Positions 1 to 7,607 of a stretch of DNA of 39,203 bases are shown piece by piece. A program made the translations under genes and the position numbers. The stretch's first letter is position 1. Every line of letters starts with the position of its first letter. Origin of the DNA: Lentzea aerocolonigenes (lineage in GTDB: Bacteria; Actinomycetota; Actinomycetes; Mycobacteriales; Pseudonocardiaceae); assembly GCF_000955955.1 (NCBI RefSeq), contig NZ_JYJG01000239.1, positions 1-39,203 on the forward strand. The letters are read 5' to 3'. Below the pieces are notes generated by a model, which was not told the DNA's origin, did not search any database, and saw only the letters and a list, made by a program, of their open reading frames with translations.

Positions 1-1
1 G

Positions 2-445
2 GGCAAGACGGTCACTGAGTACGACGACCACCTGTTCTGCCTGCTCACGATGAATCACCACCCGCTCCACATGGACGTGAACTACGCGGAGAACACGACC
101 GACTTCAAGAAGAACGTCGTGGTCGGCAACTACATCTACTCGTTGCTGCTGGGCATGTCCGTGCCCGACGTCTCCGGCAAGGCGATCGCCAACCTGGAGA
201 TCGAGTCGCTGCGGCACGTGAAGCCCACGTTCCACGGTGACACGATCTACGGTGAGACCGAGGTGCTCGACAAGACCCCGTCCAAGTCGAAGGACGACAG
301 GGGCGTGGTCTACGTGGAGACTCGCGGCTACAAGCAGGACGGCACGGTCGTGTGCATCTTCCGGCGCAAGGTCATGGTGCCGAAGAAGTCCTACGGCGAT
401 GCTCGCGGTGGCGAGCAGCCGGGGCGCCCCGAACCGAAGGAGTGA
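2..445 (+). CDS. MaoC-family enoyl-CoA hydratase, 5' end outside window
   Basis: The reading frame is open from the first codon of the window, so the N-terminus is missing. The visible 147 residues form a hot-dog-fold MaoC domain and run to the stop at 443-445. The catalytic loop reads T-M-N-H-H-P-L-H-M-D. The usual (R)-hydratase motif has Asp and Asn where this protein has Asn and His, as I recall for the mesaconyl-CoA-hydratase-like subfamily (Rv2499c type). Known members hydrate unsaturated acyl-CoAs, in actinobacteria often beside leucine or short-chain acid catabolism genes. The gene that would confirm the substrate lies upstream of the window. The tail after about residue 130 is charged and probably disordered. 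Confidence 0.85.
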   Translation, partial: GKTVTEYDDHLFCLLTMNHHPLHMDVNYAENTTDFKKNVVVGNYIYSLLLGMSVPDVSGKAIANLEIESLRHVKPTFHGDTIYGETEVLDKTPSKSKDDRGVVYVETRGYKQDGTVVCIFRRKVMVPKKSYGDARGGEQPGRPEPKE

Positions 446-446
446 A

Positions 447-1442
447 GTGACGACTCTGGGCCTTGCGCAGCAACGTTTGCGGGAGTTCGCCGAGGAGGCA
501 GCAGGAATTTCGCCTCTCTACGAGCACCTCGCGTCGCGTGCTGCCGAGGATCCGGAGGTCGCCGATCTGCTGACCGCCGCCAGCGAGAGCAACGCCTCGG
601 GCGAGCTCCTGCTGGCGGCGGCACATCGGCTCGTGCAGGCCGAACCGTTCCACCAGCTGTCGAACTACTACCCGTCGCTCGGCGGGACGTACGGCGCGGA
701 CGAGAGCACCTGGCCGTTGTTCCGGGACTTCCTGCTGCAACGCGGTGACCGCGTGCGGGCTCTGGTGAGCTCGCAGGTGATCCAGACCAACGAGGTCCGG
801 CGCGCTGCGCTGCTCTACCCGGCCGTGGTGGCCGCGGCGAAGCAGGCCGGCGGGCCGATCGGGCTCGTGGAGGCCGCGACGACCGCGGGCCTGCTGCTCG
901 GGCTCGACCAGTACTCGTACCGCTACCAGACCCAGGAGGCCGGCCAGCTCGTCGCCGGGCCCGCCAAGGCCGCGCTGGGTCTGCACTGCGCGCTGGAACT
1001 GGCGCCGGGCGCGGTGCTGCCGAAGCTGCCCAAGACGGTCAAGGTGGCCGCGAAGGCCGGCATCGGCGTGGCACCCGCTGATCTGACCGATGAGGACGCC
1101 TACGCGTGGCTCGAGGCGTGTGTGTGGGCGGACCAACCGGAGCGGCTGCGGCTGTTCGGCGTCGCGTGCGGGGTGCTGCGCAAGAACCCACCGCGGTTGG
1201 TGACCGGCGACCCGGTCGCGGACCTCGCCAAGGCGGTCGAGGGGATCGACGCTCCGCTGGTGGTCATCTCGAGCGGCTCTGGGCTCGACCTCGTGCCCGC
1301 TTTGTCTGCTTTGGGGCGGCCTGCCTGGTGGGCGGCTCACGAGGGCGGCGAGCTGCGGCTTGTCCGTGTGAGTGACGCGGGCGCCGAGACGACCACTCTG
1401 GCGACCACTGAGGCCCACGGGCAACGTCTCGTTTGGCGTTGA
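447..1442 (+). CDS. DUF2332 family protein
   Basis: This 331-residue protein belongs to the DUF2332 family, which is common in actinobacteria and has no established reaction. The GTG start lies one base after the upstream stop. It is preferred because the family N-terminus (an amphipathic helix followed by S-P-L-Y-E-H-L) begins directly after it, and upstream codons in this frame lie inside the MaoC gene. Family landmarks are the H-Q-L-S-N-Y-Y-P-S-L-G-G segment near residue 70 and the R-R-A-A-L-L-Y-P segment near residue 115. The last 100 residues look like a less conserved fold. I see no signal peptide or membrane segment, so it is probably cytoplasmic. Close spacing suggests co-transcription with the MaoC gene. 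Confidence 0.8.
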   Translation: MTTLGLAQQRLREFAEEAAGISPLYEHLASRAAEDPEVADLLTAASESNASGELLLAAAHRLVQAEPFHQLSNYYPSLGGTYGADESTWPLFRDFLLQRGDRVRALVSSQVIQTNEVRRAALLYPAVVAAAKQAGGPIGLVEAATTAGLLLGLDQYSYRYQTQEAGQLVAGPAKAALGLHCALELAPGAVLPKLPKTVKVAAKAGIGVAPADLTDEDAYAWLEACVWADQPERLRLFGVACGVLRKNPPRLVTGDPVADLAKAVEGIDAPLVVISSGSGLDLVPALSALGRPAWWAAHEGGELRLVRVSDAGAETTTLATTEAHGQRLVWR

Positions 1443-1470
1443 GCGGTTTCCTCGATCGCGTGAACCCTGA

Positions 1471-1890
1471 TCAGGCTCTGGGCAGGCAGTTCCAGTCGGA
1501 AAGCGCTTGCAGGAGTCCATCTGCGGTCGGAAGTGTGGCCAAGGTCGCACTGTCCGCCCAAGCGACATCCGATGCGTCGTCGCCCGCTCGGAGCACACCC
1601 GACGTGACCTGGCATTCGTAGTCGAAGATCAAATAAACCCCGTTCGGGGCCGCTCGTTCGACACTGCCGACGAGGCGGCCAACGGTAACGGAGAGTCCCG
1701 TTTCTTCGGCGACTTCCCTAGTCACGGCAGCCTCGTCCGCCTCGTTCGGCTCCACGCGTCCCCCTGGTATTGACCACAGGCCCTCACCAGGCGGATTGGC
1801 ACGTCGCACGAGCAGTAGTCGCCCGTTCGAGTCATGCACGATGCCTCCGACACAACGGATCGTGCGCTCATCGCTGGCCGTCACGATCAC
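1471..1890 (-). CDS. NUDIX hydrolase
   Basis: This 139-residue single-domain protein carries a complete Nudix box: G, five residues, E, seven residues, then R-E-V-A-E-E-T-G-L, at about residues 43-65. The glutamates of REVAEE bind the metal needed to hydrolyse nucleoside diphosphate derivatives. The preceding I-P-G-G segment and the N-terminal strand R-C-V-G-G-I-V-H are also typical, and resemble MutT/ADP-ribose-type members. The substrate cannot be read from sequence. It runs opposite to its neighbours and starts with GTG. A second in-frame GTG three codons later is an alternative start. Confidence 0.85.
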   Translation of the reverse strand: MIVTASDERTIRCVGGIVHDSNGRLLLVRRANPPGEGLWSIPGGRVEPNEADEAAVTREVAEETGLSVTVGRLVGSVERAAPNGVYLIFDYECQVTSGVLRAGDDASDVAWADSATLATLPTADGLLQALSDWNCLPRA

Positions 1891-2026
1891 GAAGCGTAGT
1901 CACCCCTCAACGGCGGTGCAGCCGACTACCCCGGCTGCGGTACAAATCTCCCAAGGCGCTGAACCGTGCTGTACAACGGTCACGAACGGCGCCAAACGGG
2001 TGCGGAACGCGGACGGGGTGGACACC

Positions 2027-2185
2027 GTGAACCTGAAGAAGATCCTCACTTTCGCCGGAATCGCCTTGCTGCTGTTCTTCCTGATCGCGGAGCCACAGCA
2101 AGCCGCCCAACTGGTCACCAACATCCTCAACTCGCTGCGAACTGCGGCTGAGGCCCTGATCACCTTCGTGCGACAATTGTTCTAG
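2027..2185 (+). CDS. Small single-pass membrane protein
   Basis: A 52-residue peptide starts at GTG and contains one strongly hydrophobic helix (about residues 5-20, rich in L, I and F). An amphipathic helix follows, with a hydrophobic C-terminal face ending F-V-R-Q-L-F. The reading frame is open further upstream, but that part reads as arginine- and serine-rich non-coding translation overlapping the NUDIX gene, so I start at 2027. A GTG nine bases earlier is possible. It lies 66 bases before the PH-domain membrane protein, so the two may be co-transcribed. From memory, similar small proteins sit at this place in related genomes. The function is unknown. Confidence 0.6.
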   Translation: MNLKKILTFAGIALLLFFLIAEPQQAAQLVTNILNSLRTAAEALITFVRQLF

Positions 2186-2251
2186 TTCACCCGGCGTTGA
2201 CGGGTGGGCAGGGACAGGGCACTGGCTGGTACCGGGAAGGGCTGGTAGCGC

Positions 2252-2812
2252 ATGTTCGCACCACGTGATCCAGACGACTACCTGCTGTCGAGCGAGCGTC
2301 GGGTCATCCGGGTGCGCAGGCACTGGTCCTACCTGATCTGGGACGTGCTCGAAGCCGCGGCACTGCTCGCGGGCTTCATGATGATCTCGTACCTGCTCCC
2401 GTCGAACGCGGGCGTGATCCAGAACGTGCTGTGGTACGGCGGGCTGCTCGTGCTGCTGCGGCTCGCCTACTTCATCATCGAGTGGTGGGTCGAGCGCATC
2501 GTCGTCACCGACAAGCGGTTCATGCTGACATCGGGCGTCTTCGAGACCAAGGTCGCGATGATGCCCATCAGCAAGGTCACCGACCTCACCTATGAGCGGA
2601 CCGTGGGCGGGCGCATGCTCGGCTACGGCACGCTGATCGTGGAGTCGGCCGGTCAGATCCAGGCGCTGAACCGCCTGGAGTTCCTGCCGGACCCCGAAGA
2701 GGTGTACGACGCCATCTCGGAGTTGACCTTCGGTGACAAGAAGGCGCAGGCCGAGCGGTTCTCGATGATCAAGGCACAGCGGGCCGCGCGAGGGAAGAAG
2801 ATGGTCCCGTAG
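2252..2812 (+). CDS. PH domain-containing membrane protein (bPH_2/DUF304)
   Basis: This 186-residue protein starts at ATG and has a short hydrophilic head and two predicted membrane helices (about residues 32-50 and 60-78). A bacterial PH-like domain follows, recognisable by I-V-V-T-D-K-R-F-M-L-T-S-G-V-F near residue 85 and P-I-S-K-V-T-D-L-T-Y-E-R near residue 108. The C-terminus is basic. The domain faces the cytoplasm in the family model. Members are widespread in actinobacteria and mostly uncharacterised. The small membrane peptide just upstream is a plausible partner, but only the proximity supports that. Confidence 0.85.
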   Translation: MFAPRDPDDYLLSSERRVIRVRRHWSYLIWDVLEAAALLAGFMMISYLLPSNAGVIQNVLWYGGLLVLLRLAYFIIEWWVERIVVTDKRFMLTSGVFETKVAMMPISKVTDLTYERTVGGRMLGYGTLIVESAGQIQALNRLEFLPDPEEVYDAISELTFGDKKAQAERFSMIKAQRAARGKKMVP

Positions 2813-2848
2813 GGGGACCACACAGGGGCGTCGTCCACACTGGACGAC

Positions 2849-3706
2849 GTGGTCATCGATCTGCACACCCATTCGTCCGAGTCCGACGGCACCGACAGCC
2901 CTGCCGAACTGGTGAAGGCGGCGGCGCTAGCCGGACTCGACGCGGTGGCGATCACCGACCACGACACCGCGGCCGGATGGGCCGAGGCGGCTGCCGCATT
3001 GCCTCCTGGCCTGCGGCTCGTGCGTGGTGCCGAGCTCTCCTGCGCGTGCCCTGACGGCCGTGGCCGCACCATCACCGTGCACCTGCTGGCTTATCTGTAC
3101 GACCCGACGCACGCGGCGTTGATGGTCGAGCAGTCGCGGTTGCGTTCCGAGCGGCGCGAACGGCTGCAGAAGATGGCCGAGATGATGCAGGCCGACGGCT
3201 TCCCGATCGACCCGGTCGAGCTGATGGAGCGGTTGCCGTTCGACGCGCCGGCGGGACGGCCGCACCTGGCGCAGGCGTTGATCCGCGCCGGGGTGGTGTC
3301 GTCCGTCGACGAGGCCTTCGCGACGTACCTGACCGGTGGGCGTTATTACGTGGGTCGCACGGACACGCCTGTCGAGCGGGCCATCGAGATGATCGCCGAG
3401 GCCGGCGGCGTGACCGTGCTGGCGCATCCGTTCGCTCGCTCGCGCGGACCGATCGTGACCGCGGACGTCGTGCGCGACCTGGCTGCCGCCGGCCTGGGCG
3501 GGGTTGAGGTCGACCACCCGGACCACGATGCTGCTACTCGCACGTCCCTGCGTTCGCTCGCCGGCGAACTGGGGTTGCTCGTCACCGGGTCGAGTGACTA
3601 CCACGGCACGAACAAGACCGTGCGGCTCGGCGCGGAGACGACGTCCCCGGAGATGCTGGATGCTCTGGCCGCACGGGCGACAGGCGGCAAGATCCTCGTG
3701 GGATAG
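2849..3706 (+). CDS. PHP domain metal-dependent phosphoesterase
   Basis: This 285-residue protein shows the full set of PHP metal ligands: D-L-H-T-H-S near residue 4, the I-T-D-H-D-T motif near residue 36, G-A-E-L-S-C, L-A-H-P-F near residue 191, and G-S-S-D-Y-H-G near residue 249. Single-domain PHP proteins of this size include 3',5'-nucleotide bisphosphate phosphatases and the RNase AM type, which hydrolyse phosphate esters using three metal ions. The exact substrate is not decided by sequence. The GTG start directly precedes the first conserved strand. The MarC-family gene begins 10 bases after its stop, so the two are probably one transcript. Confidence 0.85.
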   Translation: MVIDLHTHSSESDGTDSPAELVKAAALAGLDAVAITDHDTAAGWAEAAAALPPGLRLVRGAELSCACPDGRGRTITVHLLAYLYDPTHAALMVEQSRLRSERRERLQKMAEMMQADGFPIDPVELMERLPFDAPAGRPHLAQALIRAGVVSSVDEAFATYLTGGRYYVGRTDTPVERAIEMIAEAGGVTVLAHPFARSRGPIVTADVVRDLAAAGLGGVEVDHPDHDAATRTSLRSLAGELGLLVTGSSDYHGTNKTVRLGAETTSPEMLDALAARATGGKILVG

Positions 3707-3716
3707 GTGGTCCGGA

Positions 3717-4328
3717 GTGTTCAACCTGCGGCTGTTCATCGAGGCCTCGATCACGCTGCTCGTGATCATGGACCCGCCCGGCACCGTGCCCGTGTTCCTG
3801 GGGCTGGTCGGGCGCAAGTCGCGGGACGCGAGGAAATCGGCGGCGCGGCAGGGCGTGCTGGTGTCGTTCCTGGTGATCACGCTGTTCGCCGTCGCGGGCA
3901 ACTCGATCCTGGCGTACATGCACATCGGCATTCCCGCGCTGCAGGGCGCGGGTGGGTTGCTGCTGTTGCTGATCGCGCTGGACCTGTTGACCGGCAAGGG
4001 CGCCACGAACCACCCCGAGGTCGAGGACGTCAACATCGCGATGGTGCCGCTGGGCACGCCGTTGCTGGCCGGGCCGGGTGCCATCGCCGCGACGATCGTG
4101 TTCGTGCGCCAAGCCGGTGGGGACGTCGGCTCTTACCTGGCGCTGGCCGCGGCGATCGTGGCCGTGCACCTGATCCTGCTGGGGACGCTGCGGTCCGCCG
4201 GGTTGCTGATCAAGGTGTTCAAGGAGAGCGGGATCCTGCTGATGGCCAAGATCGCCGGTCTGCTGCTGGCCGCGATCGCCGTGCAGCTCGTCGCGTCCTC
4301 GGTGCAGGGCTTCATCTCCGGGTCTTAA
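3717..4328 (+). CDS. MarC family integral membrane protein
   Basis: This 203-residue polytopic protein has about six hydrophobic helices. The MarC/YchE family signature is visible in the early helix with I-M-D-P-P-G-T-V-P-V-F and in the middle P-L-G-T-P-L-L-A-G-P-G-A-I segment. The family was once linked to multiple antibiotic resistance, but that role is not supported for E. coli MarC and its transport substrate is unknown. The GTG start gives the expected V-F-N-L-R-L-F N-terminus; longer starts would run back into the PHP gene. Its stop TAA shares bases with the stop of the convergent ArsC-like gene. Confidence 0.85.
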   Translation: MFNLRLFIEASITLLVIMDPPGTVPVFLGLVGRKSRDARKSAARQGVLVSFLVITLFAVAGNSILAYMHIGIPALQGAGGLLLLLIALDLLTGKGATNHPEVEDVNIAMVPLGTPLLAGPGAIAATIVFVRQAGGDVGSYLALAAAIVAVHLILLGTLRSAGLLIKVFKESGILLMAKIAGLLLAAIAVQLVASSVQGFISGS

Positions 4329-4627
4329 CGCTCGATGTGCGCGCTGTCCCCGTCGATGATGATCGGGCGCTCGATCAGGCTCGGGTTCGCGACCATGTGC
4401 GCGATCCACTTGGCGCGGTCCTGTTCCAGCAGCTTGGGGTACGCCGGTTCCTTGGTGCGCGCGATCTCCCACGGTTCCTTGCCCAGGAGCGTGAGGACGT
4501 GGTCGAGCTCCTCGGCGGTGGGGGCGTCGTCGAGGTAGCGGCGTTCGGTGTACTCGACGCCCTCGTCGTCGAGGCGTTGCTTGGCGGCGCGGCTCTTCGA
4601 GCAGCGGGGGTTGTGCCAGATCTCCAT
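4325..4627 (-). CDS. arsC: ArsC/YffB-family reductase (arsenate reductase-like)
   Basis: This 100-residue thioredoxin-fold protein has the ArsC catalytic loop H-N-P-R-C-S-K-S-R at residues 5-13, with the reactive cysteine in place. The C-terminal segment E-R-P-I-I-I-D-G resembles the substrate-side arginine strand of glutaredoxin-linked arsenate reductases. At 100 residues it is shorter than the plasmid R773 ArsC (about 140). No arsenite pump or ArsR gene is nearby, so arsenate reduction in vivo is uncertain and a general redox role (YffB/Spx-like) is possible. The upstream region up to 4803 is shared with the divergent nuclease gene. Confidence 0.75.
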   Translation of the reverse strand: MEIWHNPRCSKSRAAKQRLDDEGVEYTERRYLDDAPTAEELDHVLTLLGKEPWEIARTKEPAYPKLLEQDRAKWIAHMVANPSLIERPIIIDGDSAHIER

Positions 4628-4803
4628 GCCCTGAAATGTAGCGAGTTCGTGTCGGTCGTCCGGTCAACCGCCGGCGTCGAATTCGGCGGAGCCCAATTCG
4701 GCGCCGGCGATTGGGCGGACGACCGACTTCTCGACGAACTCGCCGCCATCTGCGGAGCAGGGGCAATCAGACACTGTCAGGGGTGGTGAGTAGCTTTGTT
4801 TGG

Positions 4804-5643
4804 GTGGAACAACTCGGCTTCGACTTCGGCACCGCGGCACCCCGCCGGCTCGTGCGCGTGACGCCCGCGAAGCTCGCGACGTGGACGGACTGCCCACGCC
4901 GTTTCCGGATGACGTACCTCGACCGGCCGTCGCCACCGCGTGGTGGGGCGTGGGCGCACAACACGCTGGGTGCGGTGGTGCACAACGCTCTCAAGGCCCT
5001 GTTCGACCTGCCCGCTGACCGACGGACGCCGGACCAGGCGGTGGCGCTGGTGAACCGGCAGTGGAAGTCCGAGGGTTTCCGCGACGTCGACCAGGCCGCC
5101 GAGTACCGGTCGCGCGCGTGCGGCTGGGTGCACGACTACGTGTCGTCGCTGGACGTCTCGTTCGAGCCGCTCGGGGTGGAGCGGTGGGTGTCGTCGCCGA
5201 CCGAGCGGATCGTGGCCGAGGGGCGGGTCGACCGGATCGACTACCGCGACGGCGAGCTGGTGATCGTCGACTACAAGACCGGGCGGCACGTGCTGACCTC
5301 GGACGACGCGCGCGGCTCGCAGGCGTTGGCGCTGTACGCGTTGGCGGCCCGCAGGACGTTGCGCAAGCCTTGCCGCCGGGTGGAGCTGCACCACCTGCCG
5401 TCCGGGTCGGTGGCGGTGTGGGAGCACACGGACGAGTCGCTGGCCCGGCACGTGCGGCGGGCGGAGGAGGCCGCCGACGAGATCGACCTGGCCTCGGAGA
5501 CGTTGAAGGCCGGTGGGGATCAGGAGATCTTGTTCCCGCCGGTCACGGGGCGGCAGTGCCAGTGGTGCGACTTCCGGCGGAGCTGTCCGGAGGGGCAGGC
5601 GGCGGCTCCGGCGATCGAGCCGTGGTCGCTGCTGGCGCCGTGA
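4804..5643 (+). CDS. RecB/Cas4-like PD-(D/E)XK nuclease with Fe-S cysteines
   Basis: This protein of about 279 residues belongs to the RecB-nuclease family. The active-site core reads A-E-G-R-V-D-R-I-D then V-I-V-D-Y-K-T-G, with D and K of the DxK motif near residues 156-158. One cysteine near the N-terminus (W-T-D-C-P-R-R-F) and C-x2-C-x5-C at the C-terminus (C-Q-W-C-D-F-R-R-S-C) match the 4Fe-4S clasp of AddB/Cas4-type nucleases. It probably acts on DNA ends in repair. There is no cas gene nearby, so it is not a CRISPR adaptation protein. GTG codons at 4783 and 4786 are alternative starts. I chose 4804 because the recognisable E-Q-L-G-F-D-F head begins there. M. tuberculosis Rv2119 is a likely counterpart. 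Confidence 0.8.
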   Translation: MEQLGFDFGTAAPRRLVRVTPAKLATWTDCPRRFRMTYLDRPSPPRGGAWAHNTLGAVVHNALKALFDLPADRRTPDQAVALVNRQWKSEGFRDVDQAAEYRSRACGWVHDYVSSLDVSFEPLGVERWVSSPTERIVAEGRVDRIDYRDGELVIVDYKTGRHVLTSDDARGSQALALYALAARRTLRKPCRRVELHHLPSGSVAVWEHTDESLARHVRRAEEAADEIDLASETLKAGGDQEILFPPVTGRQCQWCDFRRSCPEGQAAAPAIEPWSLLAP

Positions 5644-5663
5644 GCCTCGGTAGGGTGGCTGGA

Positions 5664-5966
5664 GTGGACGTCGAAGCAGCAAAGCGGCCGTCGCGGACCT
5701 TCGGAATCCTGCGTGCCGTGAGCGGTGTGCTCGCGGTGGGCATCGTGCTGCTCGCGCTGGGGAACATCGGCGTCCAGTTCTACGCGAACTCCCGTGATCT
5801 GCCCGGGCCCGGCACTCTGTCGGTGACCGCGCACGTCGTGGCGGCGTTGCTCGTCGTCGCGGGGCAGATCGTGGCCGACCGGTACGCGGACTGGAAGGCG
5901 CCGGTCGCATCGCTGGCGGTGCTGATCGTCACCGGGGCGACGCTGTGGACGTTCTGGTGGGCGTGA
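5664..5966 (+). CDS. Small membrane protein with three predicted helices
   Basis: This 100-residue protein starts at GTG, seven bases downstream of a TAGGG ribosome-binding site. After a short charged head it has hydrophobic helices at about residues 19-37, 53-70 and 80-97. The second and third are separated by a D-R-Y-A-D-W-K loop. I do not recognise a named family; related actinobacterial proteins are generally left hypothetical. It follows the nuclease gene by 20 bases and is probably co-transcribed with it. Its stop is one base from the stop of the convergent response regulator gene. Confidence 0.65.
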   Translation: MDVEAAKRPSRTFGILRAVSGVLAVGIVLLALGNIGVQFYANSRDLPGPGTLSVTAHVVAALLVVAGQIVADRYADWKAPVASLAVLIVTGATLWTFWWA

Positions 5967-5967
5967 G

Positions 5968-6612
5968 TCAGGCAGTCGCGGCGTCGCTGCGGATCAGGCC
6001 CTTGCTCAGCGCCGTCATCAACGCCTGCGCGCGGTTCGAGGCGCCCAGCTTCTCGTAGAGGCGTGAGACGTAGGTCTTGGCCGTCGACGGCGACACGTAC
6101 AGGGTGCGGGCGATCGCCGGGATCGACACGCCCTCGCGCAGCAGCATCAGCACCTCGCGCTCGCGGGGTGAGAGAGCCAGCCGGGCGGCGGTGGCCTGGC
6201 GGCGTGCCATCGCTGTGGCCAGGCCCGCCGCGGTGAACGACGAGGCCGCCACGGACGCGTGCCGGATCGCGCAGAGGATCTCCTCGACAGGGGCGCTCTT
6301 GCCCACGAACGCTGAGGCGCCGGTTTCCAGCGCGCGGAACAGCACGTCGTCCTCGCCGTGCGAGGTCAGGACCACGATGCCGAGCGACGGGTAGTGGTCG
6401 CGCAGGTCGCGGGCCAGGTGGAGACCGTCTCCGTCAGGCAGGTCGACGGCCAGCGTCACGACGTCCGGACTGACGGATGCGATGACGGCGAGCGCTTCGG
6501 CGCCTGTGCTCGCCTCCGCGACGACGTGCAGATCGGGGTTCGCGGCGGCGAGTGTCGTCAGGCCGAACCGGGTGAGCGTGTGTCCGTCGACGACGACGAC
6601 TCTGATCGCCAT
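5968..6612 (-). CDS. Atypical NarL/LuxR-type response regulator without phospho-Asp
   Basis: This 214-residue protein has an N-terminal receiver domain (about 1-120) and a C-terminal LuxR helix-turn-helix (L-S-P-R-E-R-E-V-L near residue 145, then V-S-P-S-T-A-K-T-Y-V). ATG at 6612 is chosen because GAGAGGGG stands just upstream in the transcript. The receiver is degenerate. The acidic pair reads V-D-G-H instead of V-D-D-H, and the phospho-acceptor aspartate is alanine (T-L-A-V-D-L-P, codon GCC), although the conserved Thr and Lys remain. It is therefore probably not controlled by phosphorylation. No histidine kinase gene is adjacent. It lies 109 bases downstream of the tad operon on the same strand, so it may regulate that locus. 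Confidence 0.85.
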   Translation of the reverse strand: MAIRVVVVDGHTLTRFGLTTLAAANPDLHVVAEASTGAEALAVIASVSPDVVTLAVDLPDGDGLHLARDLRDHYPSLGIVVLTSHGEDDVLFRALETGASAFVGKSAPVEEILCAIRHASVAASSFTAAGLATAMARRQATAARLALSPREREVLMLLREGVSIPAIARTLYVSPSTAKTYVSRLYEKLGASNRAQALMTALSKGLIRSDAATA

Positions 6613-6682
6613 GAGCTGACCCCTCTCAGTTGAAGGTTCAACCCGCATGTCGTTCCGGATGTCTCACTTGGTTACACCGAAG

Positions 6683-6704
6683 GGACCAATAGAGCCGTTG
6701 GTCC
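6683..6704. repeat. Inverted repeat between tadC and the response regulator gene
   Basis: A perfect 7-bp inverted repeat, GGACCAA and TTGGTCC, with an 8-base spacer lies in the 109-base gap after tadC. It could be a short hairpin at the end of the tad transcript or a dyad operator for the regulator gene that follows. No T-run follows on either strand, so it is not a classical terminator. Confidence 0.35.
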
Positions 6705-6721
6705 TGTCGGGGCTGGGTCCG

Positions 6722-7606
6722 TCAGAGGTGCATCAGGACTTTGGCGATGCTGATCGCGCCGGGGCCGATGATGACCACGAACATCGCCGGGAACAGGCAC
6801 ACGATCAGCGGGAACAGGATTTTGACCGGAACCTTCTGGGCCTGCTCCTCCGCTCGTTGCCGACGGCGGACGCGCATCTCCCGAGCCTGCTCGCGCAGCA
6901 CCGAGGCGATCGGGACGCCGAGCTCACCCGCCTGGGCGAGGGCCGAGACGAACGCGCGCAGTTCGGCCACGGTCGTGCGCATGGTCAACGCCCGCAGGGC
7001 CTCGTTGCGCGACTTGCCGATCTGCATCTCCTGCAGCACGCGGGCGCACTCCTGGGCCAGCGGCCCGTTCGTGTTGCGCGCGACCTGGGCCAACGCGGCG
7101 TCGAAGCCGAGACCTGCCTCCACACATACGGTCAGCATGTCCAGCGCGTCCGGCAGCGCCCGCCGGACCTTCTCCTGACGTTTCTGGCCGGCGTTGAGCA
7201 GCAGCAGGTCGGGCAGGAAGAACCCGAACACGGCACCGACGGCGAGACCGAGCAGCAACCACCCGACCGAGCGGAACCCGATCAGCCCGCCCAGCAGGGC
7301 ACCGAGCAGCAGGCCCACGCCCTTGTACGCGAGGATCCGGTCCGGGGTCCAGGTCGGCGGGTTGCCGGCCAGGTCGAGGCGGTGCTGCAGCCGCATCGCC
7401 ACCCCGGTGGGCGAGAGCCGCAGCCCGAGCGATCGCAGCCAGCTGGGCGACCCGACCTCGTCGGGCGCCGAGACGACGGCCGCCGAGTAGCTCGACTCGA
7501 TCAGGGCCAGCGAACCGGCAGCCGTGACGGGCGGCCGGAGCGTCAGCGCCACCGCGCCCAACGCGACCGCGAGCAGCAGGCAGCCGAGGCCGATGAACAG
7601 TGCCAT
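6722..7606 (-). CDS. tadC: TadC-like pilus assembly membrane protein (T2SSF domain)
   Basis: This 294-residue inner-membrane protein of the type II secretion F family is the second platform component of Tad pili. It has an N-terminal helix (residues 1-20), a central helix pair around residues 95-135, and the T2SSF domain (about 150-275) with L-P-D-A-L-D-M-L-T-V-C-V-E-A-G-L-G-F-D-A. A C-terminal helix ends the protein. It pairs with the upstream TadB-type protein to form the platform on which the TadA ATPase acts. Its start lies one base after the stop of that gene, indicating translational coupling. It is the last gene of the leftward tad operon. Confidence 0.9.
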   Translation of the reverse strand: MALFIGLGCLLLAVALGAVALTLRPPVTAAGSLALIESSYSAAVVSAPDEVGSPSWLRSLGLRLSPTGVAMRLQHRLDLAGNPPTWTPDRILAYKGVGLLLGALLGGLIGFRSVGWLLLGLAVGAVFGFFLPDLLLLNAGQKRQEKVRRALPDALDMLTVCVEAGLGFDAALAQVARNTNGPLAQECARVLQEMQIGKSRNEALRALTMRTTVAELRAFVSALAQAGELGVPIASVLREQAREMRVRRRQRAEEQAQKVPVKILFPLIVCLFPAMFVVIIGPGAISIAKVLMHL

Positions 7607-7607
7607 G

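Noticed and set aside
4804..5643. Reading the RecB-like nuclease as a CRISPR Cas4
   Set aside because: No cas1, cas2 or repeat array is near, and the gene resembles a stand-alone actinobacterial family.
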